NCBI GenBank assembly: GCA_002356515.1 | Contig: AP017605.1 | Coordinates: forward strand, 3,038,001-3,102,000 | Direction of reading: 5' to 3' | DNA from: Mesorhizobium loti | GTDB taxonomy: Bacteria > Pseudomonadota > Alphaproteobacteria > Rhizobiales > Rhizobiaceae | DNA: 64,000 nucleotides | Part shown: positions 45,501 through 52,640 of the stretch, one piece after another | Layout of the letters: the number at the start of each line of letters is the position of its first letter | Numbering within the stretch: position 1 is the first letter of the stretch | Translations under genes and position numbers: made by a program | The notes under the pieces: model-generated | What the model was told of the DNA's origin: nothing | What the model saw: the letters and a program-made list of their open reading frames with translations, nothing else | Databases searched by the model: none

Positions 45501-45557
45501 CAGAAGCCGTTCTATTATGTCGGTGGCGTGGAGAATATCGTGTTGGCCGAGCCGTGA
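42525..45557 (+). CDS. Secreted WD40 repeat-caspase fusion protein
   Basis: A 1010-residue protein. A signal peptide (MRACRWLAMAGALVTASAVRA from residue 11) is followed by about eight to nine WD40 blades (about 45-580; for example FTPDGEDLVSASDDKTIRIW and EKAGLLVTGSADQTLRLWNL), a linker beta domain (about 650-745) and a C-terminal caspase domain (about 750-1005) with H859 (FVAGHGINID) and C911 (LLDTCHAANA). WD40 domains usually sense or bind a partner that controls the protease. ATG 42525 lies 2 bp after the preceding stop; ATG 42555 is equally possible. It is the largest gene in the cluster. Confidence 0.9.
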   Translation: MRHARVSFRLMRACRWLAMAGALVTASAVRAEDAPDFHLDLDTGGHTARIADLAFTPDGEDLVSASDDKTIRIWDWQSGVTLRTIRGYLGYGNDGKIFAVAVSPDGKTIAAGGYFGAGLGDKPPYGDIRLFDFATGKIKAVLKAADYATYDLAFSPDGKTLAAGGADGVVYLWKQDDKATSGWTLDKKLDADSWHIDKLAFAAAGTRLAATTTDNGIRLWDVTKGEEIALPAEAEPLRDISVMALAASQDGSLFATGSKDGQVQLWRAADGTLVRAMPKQDFLIGSLTFAKGSLLVASCGYRCADKHRSTVWNTDSGEKLLDYSGHDGTVYASAANADGSLVATAGGTRNAIQVWDPATGERKALLQGVGEPVTSVGLDAANGIIAWGNANPCPERVACPEQLGALDKTLELPTTERFFEDPQPLTEPGSFARAAFADGQWSLHATAGGKDALENAVLEIINAGKVVRSIENDATNGFAHSAFTLIDNGLGLITGGSDGTLLEYKAATARVSGEFIGHAGEINAMVSSEKAGLLVTGSADQTLRLWNLKTHELIVSMFFAGSQWIAWMPQGYYYSSDEGDKLIGWQVNQGRDHEGRFIRAGQLKKYLWSPEMVRRAIILRSAKQAVKEMRPGVDDELQKLLQRKPPEFDIRLADDQSKVRDGYVAVEITGAKEAGTDVAGFSILSNSRNVGDIATRSADGNHTIVEVPVEDGQNTIRITGTNEYGYLTERSVTALARKTEKAEAKGKLYVAVIGVDKYPFLTNACSGHACDLRYPVDDATEFLKVIAQKSAPLFSSMETLVLVNREALDESPDKAQQTYTVASADGIMEPDSHTIDDQLADFLDRPGEHDTTIIFVAGHGINIDEDYYFIPTDGRKQDADRWKRSSLVDWGDIQKSVERAKGMRFMLLDTCHAANAFNPRLEKDAQDARIVVFSATAANNTAAELPELGHGVFTYSILEGLRGKARTSDGGVTLFGLADFISREVVRLTSSKQKPFYYVGGVENIVLAEP

Positions 45558-45579
45558 GGGGGCCAGGTCTGCGCCAAGC

Positions 45580-45737
45580 CACCCCCCTCTGTCCTGCCGG
45601 ACATCTCCCCTCAAGGGGGGAGATTGGCTGTCATATTCGACTTCGCAAATCTTCAACGTCTCAAACGATCAACCGGCGACGAAGAGACTAATCTCCCCCC
45701 TGGAGGGGGAGATGTCCGGCAGGACAGAGGGGGGGCG
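45580..45737. repeat. Inverted repeat pair of a dispersed Mesorhizobium-type palindromic unit
   Basis: The left arm (about 45580-45625: accccccTCTGTCCTGCCGG, then ACATCTCCCC) and right arm (about 45690-45737: GGGGGAGATGTCCGGCAGGA, then CAGAGGGGG) are inverted copies about 65 bp apart. Each arm also contains its own small hairpin (CTCCCC...GGGGAG). They fill the 154-bp gap between the WD40-caspase gene and the MEMO-CapA gene. I recall this unit as widely dispersed in Mesorhizobium genomes. Confidence 0.75.
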
Positions 45738-47433
45738 CCTCGCGCGATCGTGGCTGGGTATCGCAGCAGCATTTTTCCTCTTCTTTACCCTTCCCTTCCA
45801 CGCCTTCGCCGCCCCGATCGTCTGTCCGCCCGGCATCGAAAACTTCCCGCCCTTCTACGACGACGCCACTTTGTTCAAGAACGCCATCGCCAATGCCGCC
45901 AGTATCCCGCCTTCCAACCAGCGGCTGACCGGCATCACCGTGCCGCATCATCTGCTGGCCGCCGACCTCGTGGCACTCGGCTTCCGCGCCGCGTCCGGCT
46001 TCCGCTACAAACGCATCGTCATCCTGTCGCCGGACCATTTCCACAAGACGCACAAGCTCTATGCCACTACGGCGCGCGGCTTCGACACGGTGCTTGGCCC
46101 GGTGGCAGCCGACACCGATGCCGTGCGCCTGCTGGAGGCACATGGCGACATGGTCGAAGACTCCTGCCTGTTCGACAAGGAGCATGGCGTGCGCGCCATG
46201 CTGCCGTTCCTGCATCATTATTTCCCCGAGGCGAAGATCGTGCCGGTGGCGATGTCGGTGAAGGCGAAGCGCGGCGACTGGGACAGGCTGGCCGAGGCGC
46301 TCAAAGCCATCGTCGACAGGGACACGCTGATCGTCGAATCCACCGATTTCTCGCACTATCTGCCGCAGCATGATTCCAGGCGCTTCGACCAGCAGACGCT
46401 GAACATGCTGGCCGCAAGCTCGCTCGACGGCATCGCGGCCCTGCGCCAGCCCGACCATGCCGATTCCGTCGGCGCGCTCTACATCCAGACCAGGCTGCAG
46501 CGTGAATTGTTCGGCGCCCAGCCGCTGGTCGTCGCCAATGAGAATTCGCAGGAACACACGTCCGACTACGTCGAGCGCACCACCAGCTATGTCGTGGCGC
46601 TGTTCGGCGCCTTCGGCCCCGGCTTCAACAACCCGGCGCGGCCAAAGGACAGGATCTACTATCTCGCCGGCGACGTGAATTTCGGCCGTGCCATGAAGAA
46701 GATTTTGGTCCGCGACGGCGTTGCCGACAAGATCGTCGATGGCATCCTGGCGCTGACCGGGTCGCGACCGCTGATCGTCAATCTCGAGGGCGTCATCCTG
46801 CCCAACGTGCCGGAAGCGATCGACGACATGACGCTGGCCATGCCGGAAGACCTCGCGGCCAGCATGCTGAAGCGGCTGCATGTCGCCGGCGTCAGCCTCG
46901 CCAACAACCACGCCTATGATCTCGGTCCATCAGGCTATGCCGAAACGCTGCGCGCGCTGGACGAGGCTGGCATCCCGCATTTCGGTCAGGGCGAAACGCT
47001 GGCACTGGATGATCTCGACCTGGTCGGTCTGACCGACATCGACACCAACGGCTCGAAGAACACCGACCTGTTGACTCCTGCCTTGCTCGACCGGCTGCTG
47101 CACGAAAATGCCGAGCGGCCGGTGGTCGCCTTCGTCCATTGGGGCCGCGAGTACAAGACCGAACCATCCGCGCGCGAAGACATGCTTGCCGACGAGATGC
47201 GGCTGCGCGGTGTCTCGGCCATCGTCGGCGGCCATCCGCATGTGTCGAGCGAGGCGATCGTCCCGCTTGCCGGCGGCGATGTGGCGGAGGTCTATTCGCT
47301 CGGCAATTTCCTGTTCGACCAGAGCGCCGAGCGCTCGTCCGGATCGATGCTGGAACTGCGCGTCTTCGCCCAGGGCACGATCTTCGTCAGGCTCATCCCG
47401 CTGCCCAACTATTTCGAGATGGGCCGGAAATAA
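45712..47433 (+). CDS. Exported MEMO (AmmeMemoRadiSam protein B)-CapA metallophosphatase fusion
   Basis: A 573-residue two-domain protein. After a signal anchor (about 10-33, ending FHAFA) comes a MEMO1/AmmeMemoRadiSam-B domain (about 40-300: VPHHLLAADL, ILSPDHFHKTH, EHGVRAMLPFLHHYFP, ESTDFSHYL) and a CapA/PGA-capsule type metallophosphatase-like domain (about 314-573: YYLAGDVNFGRAM, VNLEGVI, SLANNHAYDLGPSGY, FVHWGREYKTEP, IVGGHPHVSSEAI, YSLGNFLFDQ). The ATG and its GGAGGGGGAG ribosome binding site lie within the dispersed repeat. It ends the plus-strand run and abuts the MORN gene's 3' end. Confidence 0.85.
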   Translation: MSGRTEGGRLARSWLGIAAAFFLFFTLPFHAFAAPIVCPPGIENFPPFYDDATLFKNAIANAASIPPSNQRLTGITVPHHLLAADLVALGFRAASGFRYKRIVILSPDHFHKTHKLYATTARGFDTVLGPVAADTDAVRLLEAHGDMVEDSCLFDKEHGVRAMLPFLHHYFPEAKIVPVAMSVKAKRGDWDRLAEALKAIVDRDTLIVESTDFSHYLPQHDSRRFDQQTLNMLAASSLDGIAALRQPDHADSVGALYIQTRLQRELFGAQPLVVANENSQEHTSDYVERTTSYVVALFGAFGPGFNNPARPKDRIYYLAGDVNFGRAMKKILVRDGVADKIVDGILALTGSRPLIVNLEGVILPNVPEAIDDMTLAMPEDLAASMLKRLHVAGVSLANNHAYDLGPSGYAETLRALDEAGIPHFGQGETLALDDLDLVGLTDIDTNGSKNTDLLTPALLDRLLHENAERPVVAFVHWGREYKTEPSAREDMLADEMRLRGVSAIVGGHPHVSSEAIVPLAGGDVAEVYSLGNFLFDQSAERSSGSMLELRVFAQGTIFVRLIPLPNYFEMGRK

Positions 47434-49260
47434 CTAGCCGCAGCCGATCATCTGCCGCGGCAGATAGCACGCCGCAGGCTCGGTCTTGGTCTCGAACAGC
47501 GACTGCTTCGGCCGGAAATAGAAGAAGGTCACCGGCTTGCTCTCGCGCACGCTGCCGTCGGCAAAATGCGCGGCGATGCTGAAACTGTGGATCGACGACA
47601 TCGCCGACCACATTTTCAGCCGCGCCGTGTAGGCGCTGACATTCTTGTTGCCGCGCACCGGCATGGCGATCGTGTAGTCGTGTTTGCCGATCGGGAATTC
47701 GATGTTCTGGTAGCGCATGGCTTCGGGGTTGCCGCCACCGCCATCGCCGCATTCGGCCATCGATTCAGGCGTCTCGAAGACCGCCATGGTCATCTGGGCG
47801 CGGAACGGTTCGCTCTGCTGGTAGACATTGCCCTGATCGTCGGCCCAGGAATAGTCTAACTTGCCGATCGCATTCAGCGTCATCGCCTGATTGAAATTGC
47901 CAAGATAGTCGCTGACCTCACCGAACTTGATCTTGTTGGTGAGCTGGCTGCGGCAGACGTTGAGACTGTCGACCGACGGACAGGGAAAACGCCCCGTTTC
48001 CAGGCTCGCAGTATCGACGCCGGCCTCGTCGAGCACGCTCTTGATCGACACGTCGACGCCATCGCCGAAACCGCCGATGTCCTTGGTGAACATGCGGCTT
48101 GGCTGGCCGGTCGGATTGCCTTCCTCATCCACCGTGGTGAACTGGATCGACATCTTCATGTCCTTGGCGTCGCCCCAGCCATTGTTGAGAACAGAGAAAT
48201 CCGGCCGGAAGCCGATGCAGCCAAAATGCTCCGAGATCGACAGCATCGGTTTACGGTAGGCGTCGCTGGCAGCGACCTTCATTTCCAGACTGTCCAGCTT
48301 GACCCTGGACTCGTCCGTCGTCTTCAGGTCGACCTCGGCAAAGGCCGGCGTGTTTTCCCAATCCGGACCGTCATAGACATTGGTGGTGTTGACCGTTCCC
48401 GTGCCGTTCCAGGCGTCATTGTAGAGGTTCTCCTCCGGATAGATCGCCACGTCCTCGTCGCGCACCAGATGCTGGTATTTCATGTCGGCCTGCTGGGTCA
48501 TGCGCTGGTCGACGATGACGCCGATCTCGACCTTATCGGCATCGCCGCCGCCGGCCTGCGCCTTGAGCAGGCCGCCGACCCTGGCATCGGCCAGAACGTC
48601 GGGACGCGAACCGCCGACCTCCTTGCCCATCACCCATTGCGATTCATAGACCGTGCCGCCGGCGAGCCGTGTCTGGCCCTTGCCGTTCTTCAGCCCGCCG
48701 ACAAAGGAGCCGGCGAAGATCTCGCCTGTATTCGACAGCAACCGGCCCTGGCCATTCGGGATGCCGTCAACGAATTGGCCTTCATAGCGATTGCCGTCGG
48801 CATCGATATGCATGCCCTTGCCGTTGAGTTCTCCGGCTAACCAATGGCCATCGAACACTTCCCCAGAGCGCAGCTCGAGCCGGCCTTGCCCATCGGGCCG
48901 GCCGTTCCTGACATCGCCGAAATAGCTGGAATAGACGGTCTTCGGGTCATAGCTCGCCGAGCCACGCACCCGCCACACCAGCCTGCCCTTGCCGTTGACG
49001 GTGCCGTCCTGCGCGATCGTCTTGTCGGGTGACTGCCCCGGTGCCGGCTCCCAGACGAAGTCGAGGTTTTTCTCGGGATGGAAATCCCAGACACGCACGG
49101 TCCTGCGCAGCACGGAGCGTGTGTCGGCCCGATAGAGGATCTGCACGCGCTCCGCCCAGGCGCCGCCGACGGGAGCGGGATCGGCGAAAGCCGTCGAAAA
49201 CATCAACGTGGCCAGCATCGATGCGGCCGCGACCCCGAACACTACCCTTGCCCGCGCCAT
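47434..49260 (-). CDS. Secreted MORN-repeat protein
   Basis: A 608-residue protein. A signal peptide (ARARVVFGVAAASMLATLMF, cleavage after TAFA) is followed by four to five MORN repeats (about 112-212: YFGDVRNGRPDGQGRLELRS, YEGQFVDGIPNGQGRLLS, FAGSFVGGLKNGKGQTRL) and a long C-terminal region with no domain I know, containing several cysteines. MORN repeats bind lipids or partner proteins at membranes. Its stop is adjacent, base to base, to that of the MEMO-CapA gene, so the two transcripts converge. Reading order with the serine protease gene (same strand) suggests they may be linked functionally. Confidence 0.85.
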   Translation of the reverse strand: MARARVVFGVAAASMLATLMFSTAFADPAPVGGAWAERVQILYRADTRSVLRRTVRVWDFHPEKNLDFVWEPAPGQSPDKTIAQDGTVNGKGRLVWRVRGSASYDPKTVYSSYFGDVRNGRPDGQGRLELRSGEVFDGHWLAGELNGKGMHIDADGNRYEGQFVDGIPNGQGRLLSNTGEIFAGSFVGGLKNGKGQTRLAGGTVYESQWVMGKEVGGSRPDVLADARVGGLLKAQAGGGDADKVEIGVIVDQRMTQQADMKYQHLVRDEDVAIYPEENLYNDAWNGTGTVNTTNVYDGPDWENTPAFAEVDLKTTDESRVKLDSLEMKVAASDAYRKPMLSISEHFGCIGFRPDFSVLNNGWGDAKDMKMSIQFTTVDEEGNPTGQPSRMFTKDIGGFGDGVDVSIKSVLDEAGVDTASLETGRFPCPSVDSLNVCRSQLTNKIKFGEVSDYLGNFNQAMTLNAIGKLDYSWADDQGNVYQQSEPFRAQMTMAVFETPESMAECGDGGGGNPEAMRYQNIEFPIGKHDYTIAMPVRGNKNVSAYTARLKMWSAMSSIHSFSIAAHFADGSVRESKPVTFFYFRPKQSLFETKTEPAACYLPRQMIGCG

Positions 49261-49356
49261 CCCTTGAGCCCCTTGGATGCCTCGCCCCCTTGGCAAGCCA
49301 AGCGTAGTCGGGGCACGGGCCTCGTGCAAGGGAAGCCTTGCGGAAGGATCGGCACG

Positions 49357-49390
49357 AAAAAAGGCGGCGGGATTGCTCCGCCGCCTTTTT
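49357..49390 (-). terminator. Intrinsic terminator after the V8-like protease gene
   Basis: AAGGCGGCGG-GATTGCT-CCGCCGCCTT forms a stem of at least 10 bp with A-runs on one side and T-runs on the other, so it can terminate in both directions. It lies 20 bp past the protease stop codon in the minus direction. Confidence 0.88.
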
Positions 49391-49409
49391 ATAACTGCTT
49401 GTACGAGCG

Positions 49410-50498
49410 TTATTTATACAGGCTGTTGATCCACTGCACGTTTGCGGCATTCAGGCGCACGGCGGTGTTCGCCTCGGGGCTTTCCGCCACGTTGACGCCG
49501 GTGATGATGCGCTGCTTGGAGTTGTTGTCGTAGGCATAGACCGAGCTGCCGCTCGACCCCGGGAACGTATCGCAGTCATACTGGAAATATTCCGGAGCGA
49601 TGTTTTCGGCATGCACTTCGCAGCTTGCCTTCCACATCGTGCCCATCGGCTTATCGCCGGGGTAGCCGACGAGATTGGCGGTGAAGTCGCCGAGATCGTC
49701 ATAGTTGGCATAGCCCAGCCAGCCAAGGTTGGTGCCGACATCCTGCTTCAGCGTGACGATGCCGAGATCCCACGGGATGACCGAACCATAATAGCCCTGG
49801 TAGTTGTCGATGAACCCCTGCAACACATAGGCGCTTTCATAGGTGAAGGCGCCGAACGGTGCGTCATCGGCAGTGCTGCCGTTGAGGCCCGGCACGAACA
49901 GATAGTCGGACAACCAGTCCTTGTCCTCATGGCTGTAGAGGCAGTGCGCCGCGGTGAGCACGGTGCGCGGGCCGATCAGGGTTGCCGAGCAGCTGCCGTA
50001 GCCGGTCTTCGACTTGGCTTCGAGATAGCCGATTGCCGAGAACGGATAGGTCTTGGTGTTCTTGACCTGCTCGCGATCGTCGGTGCCGAAAACCTGGCGG
50101 CCGGCCTCGCCTTCGCCGAGCCCGGGATCCTCGGTCTTGCGCGGCCCACCTTCAGCTCCATTGGCCGGAGCGTTCAGTTCCTTGATGATGAGCTCGCGCA
50201 GCGCTTCGCTCGGCTCGATCTTGATCACCTTGCCATCGGCGGAACGCCCGACGATGCCATAGGATTTCACAGCCGTTTTCTCGTCGGTGAGCGGCGCGGC
50301 GCGGCTGTCTTCGTCAGTAAGCTTCGGTGTTGTGATCGGTTTTGCCCGACCGGCCTTGAAGTCGCCTGAAGTAACGTCCCGCATGCTTTCGCCACTACCG
50401 GCACTGGCGGAACCAGGGTCGGCGGCGAAGACCGGGACCGTCCACATTGCAGTGGAAAGCAATGCAGACGCAATAAGTGCGTTTGTCAGTTTTGTCAT
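49410..50498 (-). CDS. Secreted V8-like (trypsin fold, S1B) serine protease
   Basis: A 362-residue exported protease. Signal peptide MTKLTNALIASALLSTAMWT, cleavage near VFA (residue 25), then a roughly 110-residue Pro/Asp-rich propeptide, then the catalytic domain with triad H185 (LTAAHC), D244 (PWDLGIV) and S316 (FPGSSGSSV). The GSSGSS site and VGYPGDKPMGTMW resemble glutamyl endopeptidase/V8-type enzymes. The long acidic prosequence suggests zymogen control. It is divergent from another S1 protease gene (400-bp spacer), and followed by a strong terminator. Confidence 0.9.
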   Translation of the reverse strand: MTKLTNALIASALLSTAMWTVPVFAADPGSASAGSGESMRDVTSGDFKAGRAKPITTPKLTDEDSRAAPLTDEKTAVKSYGIVGRSADGKVIKIEPSEALRELIIKELNAPANGAEGGPRKTEDPGLGEGEAGRQVFGTDDREQVKNTKTYPFSAIGYLEAKSKTGYGSCSATLIGPRTVLTAAHCLYSHEDKDWLSDYLFVPGLNGSTADDAPFGAFTYESAYVLQGFIDNYQGYYGSVIPWDLGIVTLKQDVGTNLGWLGYANYDDLGDFTANLVGYPGDKPMGTMWKASCEVHAENIAPEYFQYDCDTFPGSSGSSVYAYDNNSKQRIITGVNVAESPEANTAVRLNAANVQWINSLYK

Positions 50499-50898
50499 GG
50501 TGAGACTCTCCCAAAAGTCAGCAAGGACTGGATCAAAATACAGAAATATTGTCGAGATCGTGGTGGTACCGAAAAAATGGTTAAGGCTATCGACGCACGT
50601 ACCGGATCGTTGTTTGCCACGGTCAATCTAAGCCCCCGCCAAAAGACCCTATCGCGACATACTGCCTAAAATAATCCAAGATTGGCAATGACAAATCGCT
50701 TCCACGTAGCCCGTGGGGGGCTATAGGGTTTTGTGCGGGTTCTGCTCGCGGGCACGGTTAGCAAAAGTGGGATTCGGTTTTGTGACCGATCGCGCGCCGT
50801 TTCGACACGGCACGCGTGCGGATCGCCGAACCGGCAGCGCTTCCTTGCACAAATGCCCGGCGTTGATCTGCGCGGGAGAATTGTCTCAGGAGGTTCAG
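50499..50898. other. Intergenic region between divergent serine protease genes
   Basis: A 400-bp spacer with an AT-rich part (about 50520-50600) next to the V8-like gene and a small hairpin AGCCC-GTGG-GGGGCT near 50710. It should carry both promoters. No gene or clear operator seen. An open frame to 50713 runs in front of the second protease but has no ribosome binding site. Confidence 0.45.
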
Positions 50899-51996
50899 GT
50901 GCACATCAAAAATCGGTTCGGGCCAATCGTTGCCGCATCGCTGCTTGGCATTGCCGCTGCCGTTACTTCAATCAACACAGGCCTGGCGGATGAAAGCACC
51001 GCGCGGCCTGAAGCGGCGGTCTCGCCGATGCAGCGGGTGACCGAGGCCAGGGCCAAGGCAGCGGCGGAGAACCCTGATGGCGCCGACCGGGTCTATGGCG
51101 GCAACCAGGCCGAAAAGGGCGCCTATCCTTTCCAGGTCGCGCTGCTCACCACCGCCAGGCTGGACGAGAACCCGGCCTCGCAGGCCAATGCACAATTCTG
51201 CGGCGGCAGCCTGATCGCGCCGCAATGGGTGCTGACGGCAGCGCACTGCCTCAACGACAAGGGCAAGCCGATCTCGCCTGATGCGGTCACCGTGCTGACC
51301 GGCGCCACCGACCTCAGCGAAGGCAAGCGCCACAAGGTGCTGGAGGTCATCGTCAACGAGGGCTACAGCGAACAGACGCTCGACAACGACCTTGGCCTGC
51401 TCCGGCTTGCCGAACCAGCCGATGCGCCGACCATCAAGCTTACCCGCGAGGCGACCCCCGACACCGGCAAGACCACCGTCACCGGCTGGGGCAAGATGCA
51501 GGACGGGACGTTCCCGACGACGCTGATGGTCGCCGACCTCGATCTGCAGCCGAACAGCGCCTGCAACAGCGGCATCAAGGCCATCTATGCGCATGATCTG
51601 AAGGCAGCGCTTGGCGATCTGTCCCACAGGATGCGCTATTCGGAAAAGGGCATCGATGCCGCCGCCAACGCGATCGCCGCCGACATGACCGACCCGCTGA
51701 CCAGCAACATGATCTGCGCCGGCACCACCAGCGGCGTGCGTGATGCCTGCAATGGCGACAGCGGCGGTCCGCTGTTCATCACCGGCGCCGGCGGCCCGGT
51801 CCAGGTCGGCGTCGTCAGCTGGGGCGAAGGTCCGGCCGACGGCAGCGCGGCCTGCGGCCACAAGGACGCCTATGGCATCTACACGCGGCTGGCCAATTAC
51901 GGCGGCTGGATCGAGGCGAAGATGAAGACCCCTGCTCCGGCGCCGGAAAAGCCGAAGGCCGGGCTTGGCACCGCCCAGAAGCCCAAAACGCCCTGA
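50899..51996 (+). CDS. Secreted trypsin-like (S1A) serine protease
   Basis: A 365-residue chymotrypsin-fold protease. It starts at GTG 50899, preceded by an ideal AGGAGG 6 bp away. A signal peptide (about 1-30, ending GLA) and short propeptide lead to R64-VYGG, close to the R-IVGG zymogen activation site of trypsins. Triad: H116 (VLTAAHC), D164 (LDNDLGLL) and S288 (GDSGGPL), with the trypsin-type MICAGTTSGVRDACNGD before it, so cleavage after Lys/Arg is likely. A roughly 30-residue insert (about 230-262) and a Pro/Lys-rich tail are unusual. It is divergent from the V8-like protease. Confidence 0.93.
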   Translation: MHIKNRFGPIVAASLLGIAAAVTSINTGLADESTARPEAAVSPMQRVTEARAKAAAENPDGADRVYGGNQAEKGAYPFQVALLTTARLDENPASQANAQFCGGSLIAPQWVLTAAHCLNDKGKPISPDAVTVLTGATDLSEGKRHKVLEVIVNEGYSEQTLDNDLGLLRLAEPADAPTIKLTREATPDTGKTTVTGWGKMQDGTFPTTLMVADLDLQPNSACNSGIKAIYAHDLKAALGDLSHRMRYSEKGIDAAANAIAADMTDPLTSNMICAGTTSGVRDACNGDSGGPLFITGAGGPVQVGVVSWGEGPADGSAACGHKDAYGIYTRLANYGGWIEAKMKTPAPAPEKPKAGLGTAQKPKTP

Positions 51997-52022
51997 CGCC
52001 GGCGCGATCCCGGGAAAAGCGT

Positions 52023-52529
52023 GTGTCTGCCACCTTCACCGTCAGGCGCGCCACACCGCAGGACGAAGCCGGGGTAAGCGAGTTGCTGCTCGCTTCCTAC
52101 CCCGGCTCGATGCGCACGGCGTACGACCAAGCCGTTCTCGAGGGCGCGCTGCCCTTGATCACACGTGCGAACCCGGCACTGCTTTCTTGCGGCACCTACT
52201 ATCTCGCGGTAAATGACGATGACCTTGCCGTCGGCTGCGGCGGTTGGTCCCGGGAACTGCCAGGAGGCTGCGAGGTGACGCCAGAACTCGCGCATATCAG
52301 GCATTTCGCCACACATCCCGAGTGGTTGCGTCGAGGGATAGGACGAAAACTGTACCGGCGTTGCGAGGAAGATGCCCGGTCGTTCGGCGTGCGCCGTTTC
52401 GAATGCCAGGCCAGCCTCAACGCGGAAGGTTTCTATGTCGCCTTGGGCTTCAGGGCGGTGAGGCGGATCGAACTGCGCATTGGCCCCGGGCCAATGTTGC
52501 CCTGCATCCTCATGGAGCGGGCCATCTGA
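52023..52529 (+). CDS. GNAT family N-acetyltransferase
   Basis: A 168-residue GNAT protein. The acetyl-CoA binding motif A is seen as IRHFATHPEWLRRGIGRKLY (about 91-110), with the flanking strand YYLAVNDDDLAVGCGGW and the C-terminal FYVALGFRAVRRIEL. The substrate is unknown. The start is GTG 52023, 26 bp after the trypsin gene; a GGGAAAAG sequence is upstream. It may be co-transcribed with the protease but shows no functional link. Three hairpins follow the stop codon. Confidence 0.88.
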   Translation: MSATFTVRRATPQDEAGVSELLLASYPGSMRTAYDQAVLEGALPLITRANPALLSCGTYYLAVNDDDLAVGCGGWSRELPGGCEVTPELAHIRHFATHPEWLRRGIGRKLYRRCEEDARSFGVRRFECQASLNAEGFYVALGFRAVRRIELRIGPGPMLPCILMERAI

Positions 52530-52553
52530 CGAAATAAACGTCCGGCCACGACC

Positions 52554-52622
52554 GAGTGGGTACGCTCCACTCCCTCGCGCCATCTGACAACAAACGGCGA
52601 GGGAGACCCTCACCGTTTGTTG
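52554..52622. terminator. Overlapping hairpins between convergent GNAT and aldo/keto reductase genes
   Basis: GAGTGG/CCACTC (52554-52572), then two mutually exclusive stems: CTCCCTCGC (52570-52578) with GCGAGGGAG (52597-52605), and CAACAAACGG (52588-52597) with CCGTTTGTTG (52613-52622), each perfect. They share bases near 52597, so only one can form at a time. Neither has a strong T-run; probably a bidirectional terminator region. Confidence 0.5.
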
Positions 52623-52640
52623 CCGGCTTGTCGGACAACC

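Noticed and set aside
39118..45557. Interpretation of the caspase genes as a cytosolic abortive-infection (CHAT/Avs-like) defence system
   Set aside because: Both caspases carry export signals and there are no NLR, cyclase, gasdermin or nuclease partners nearby.
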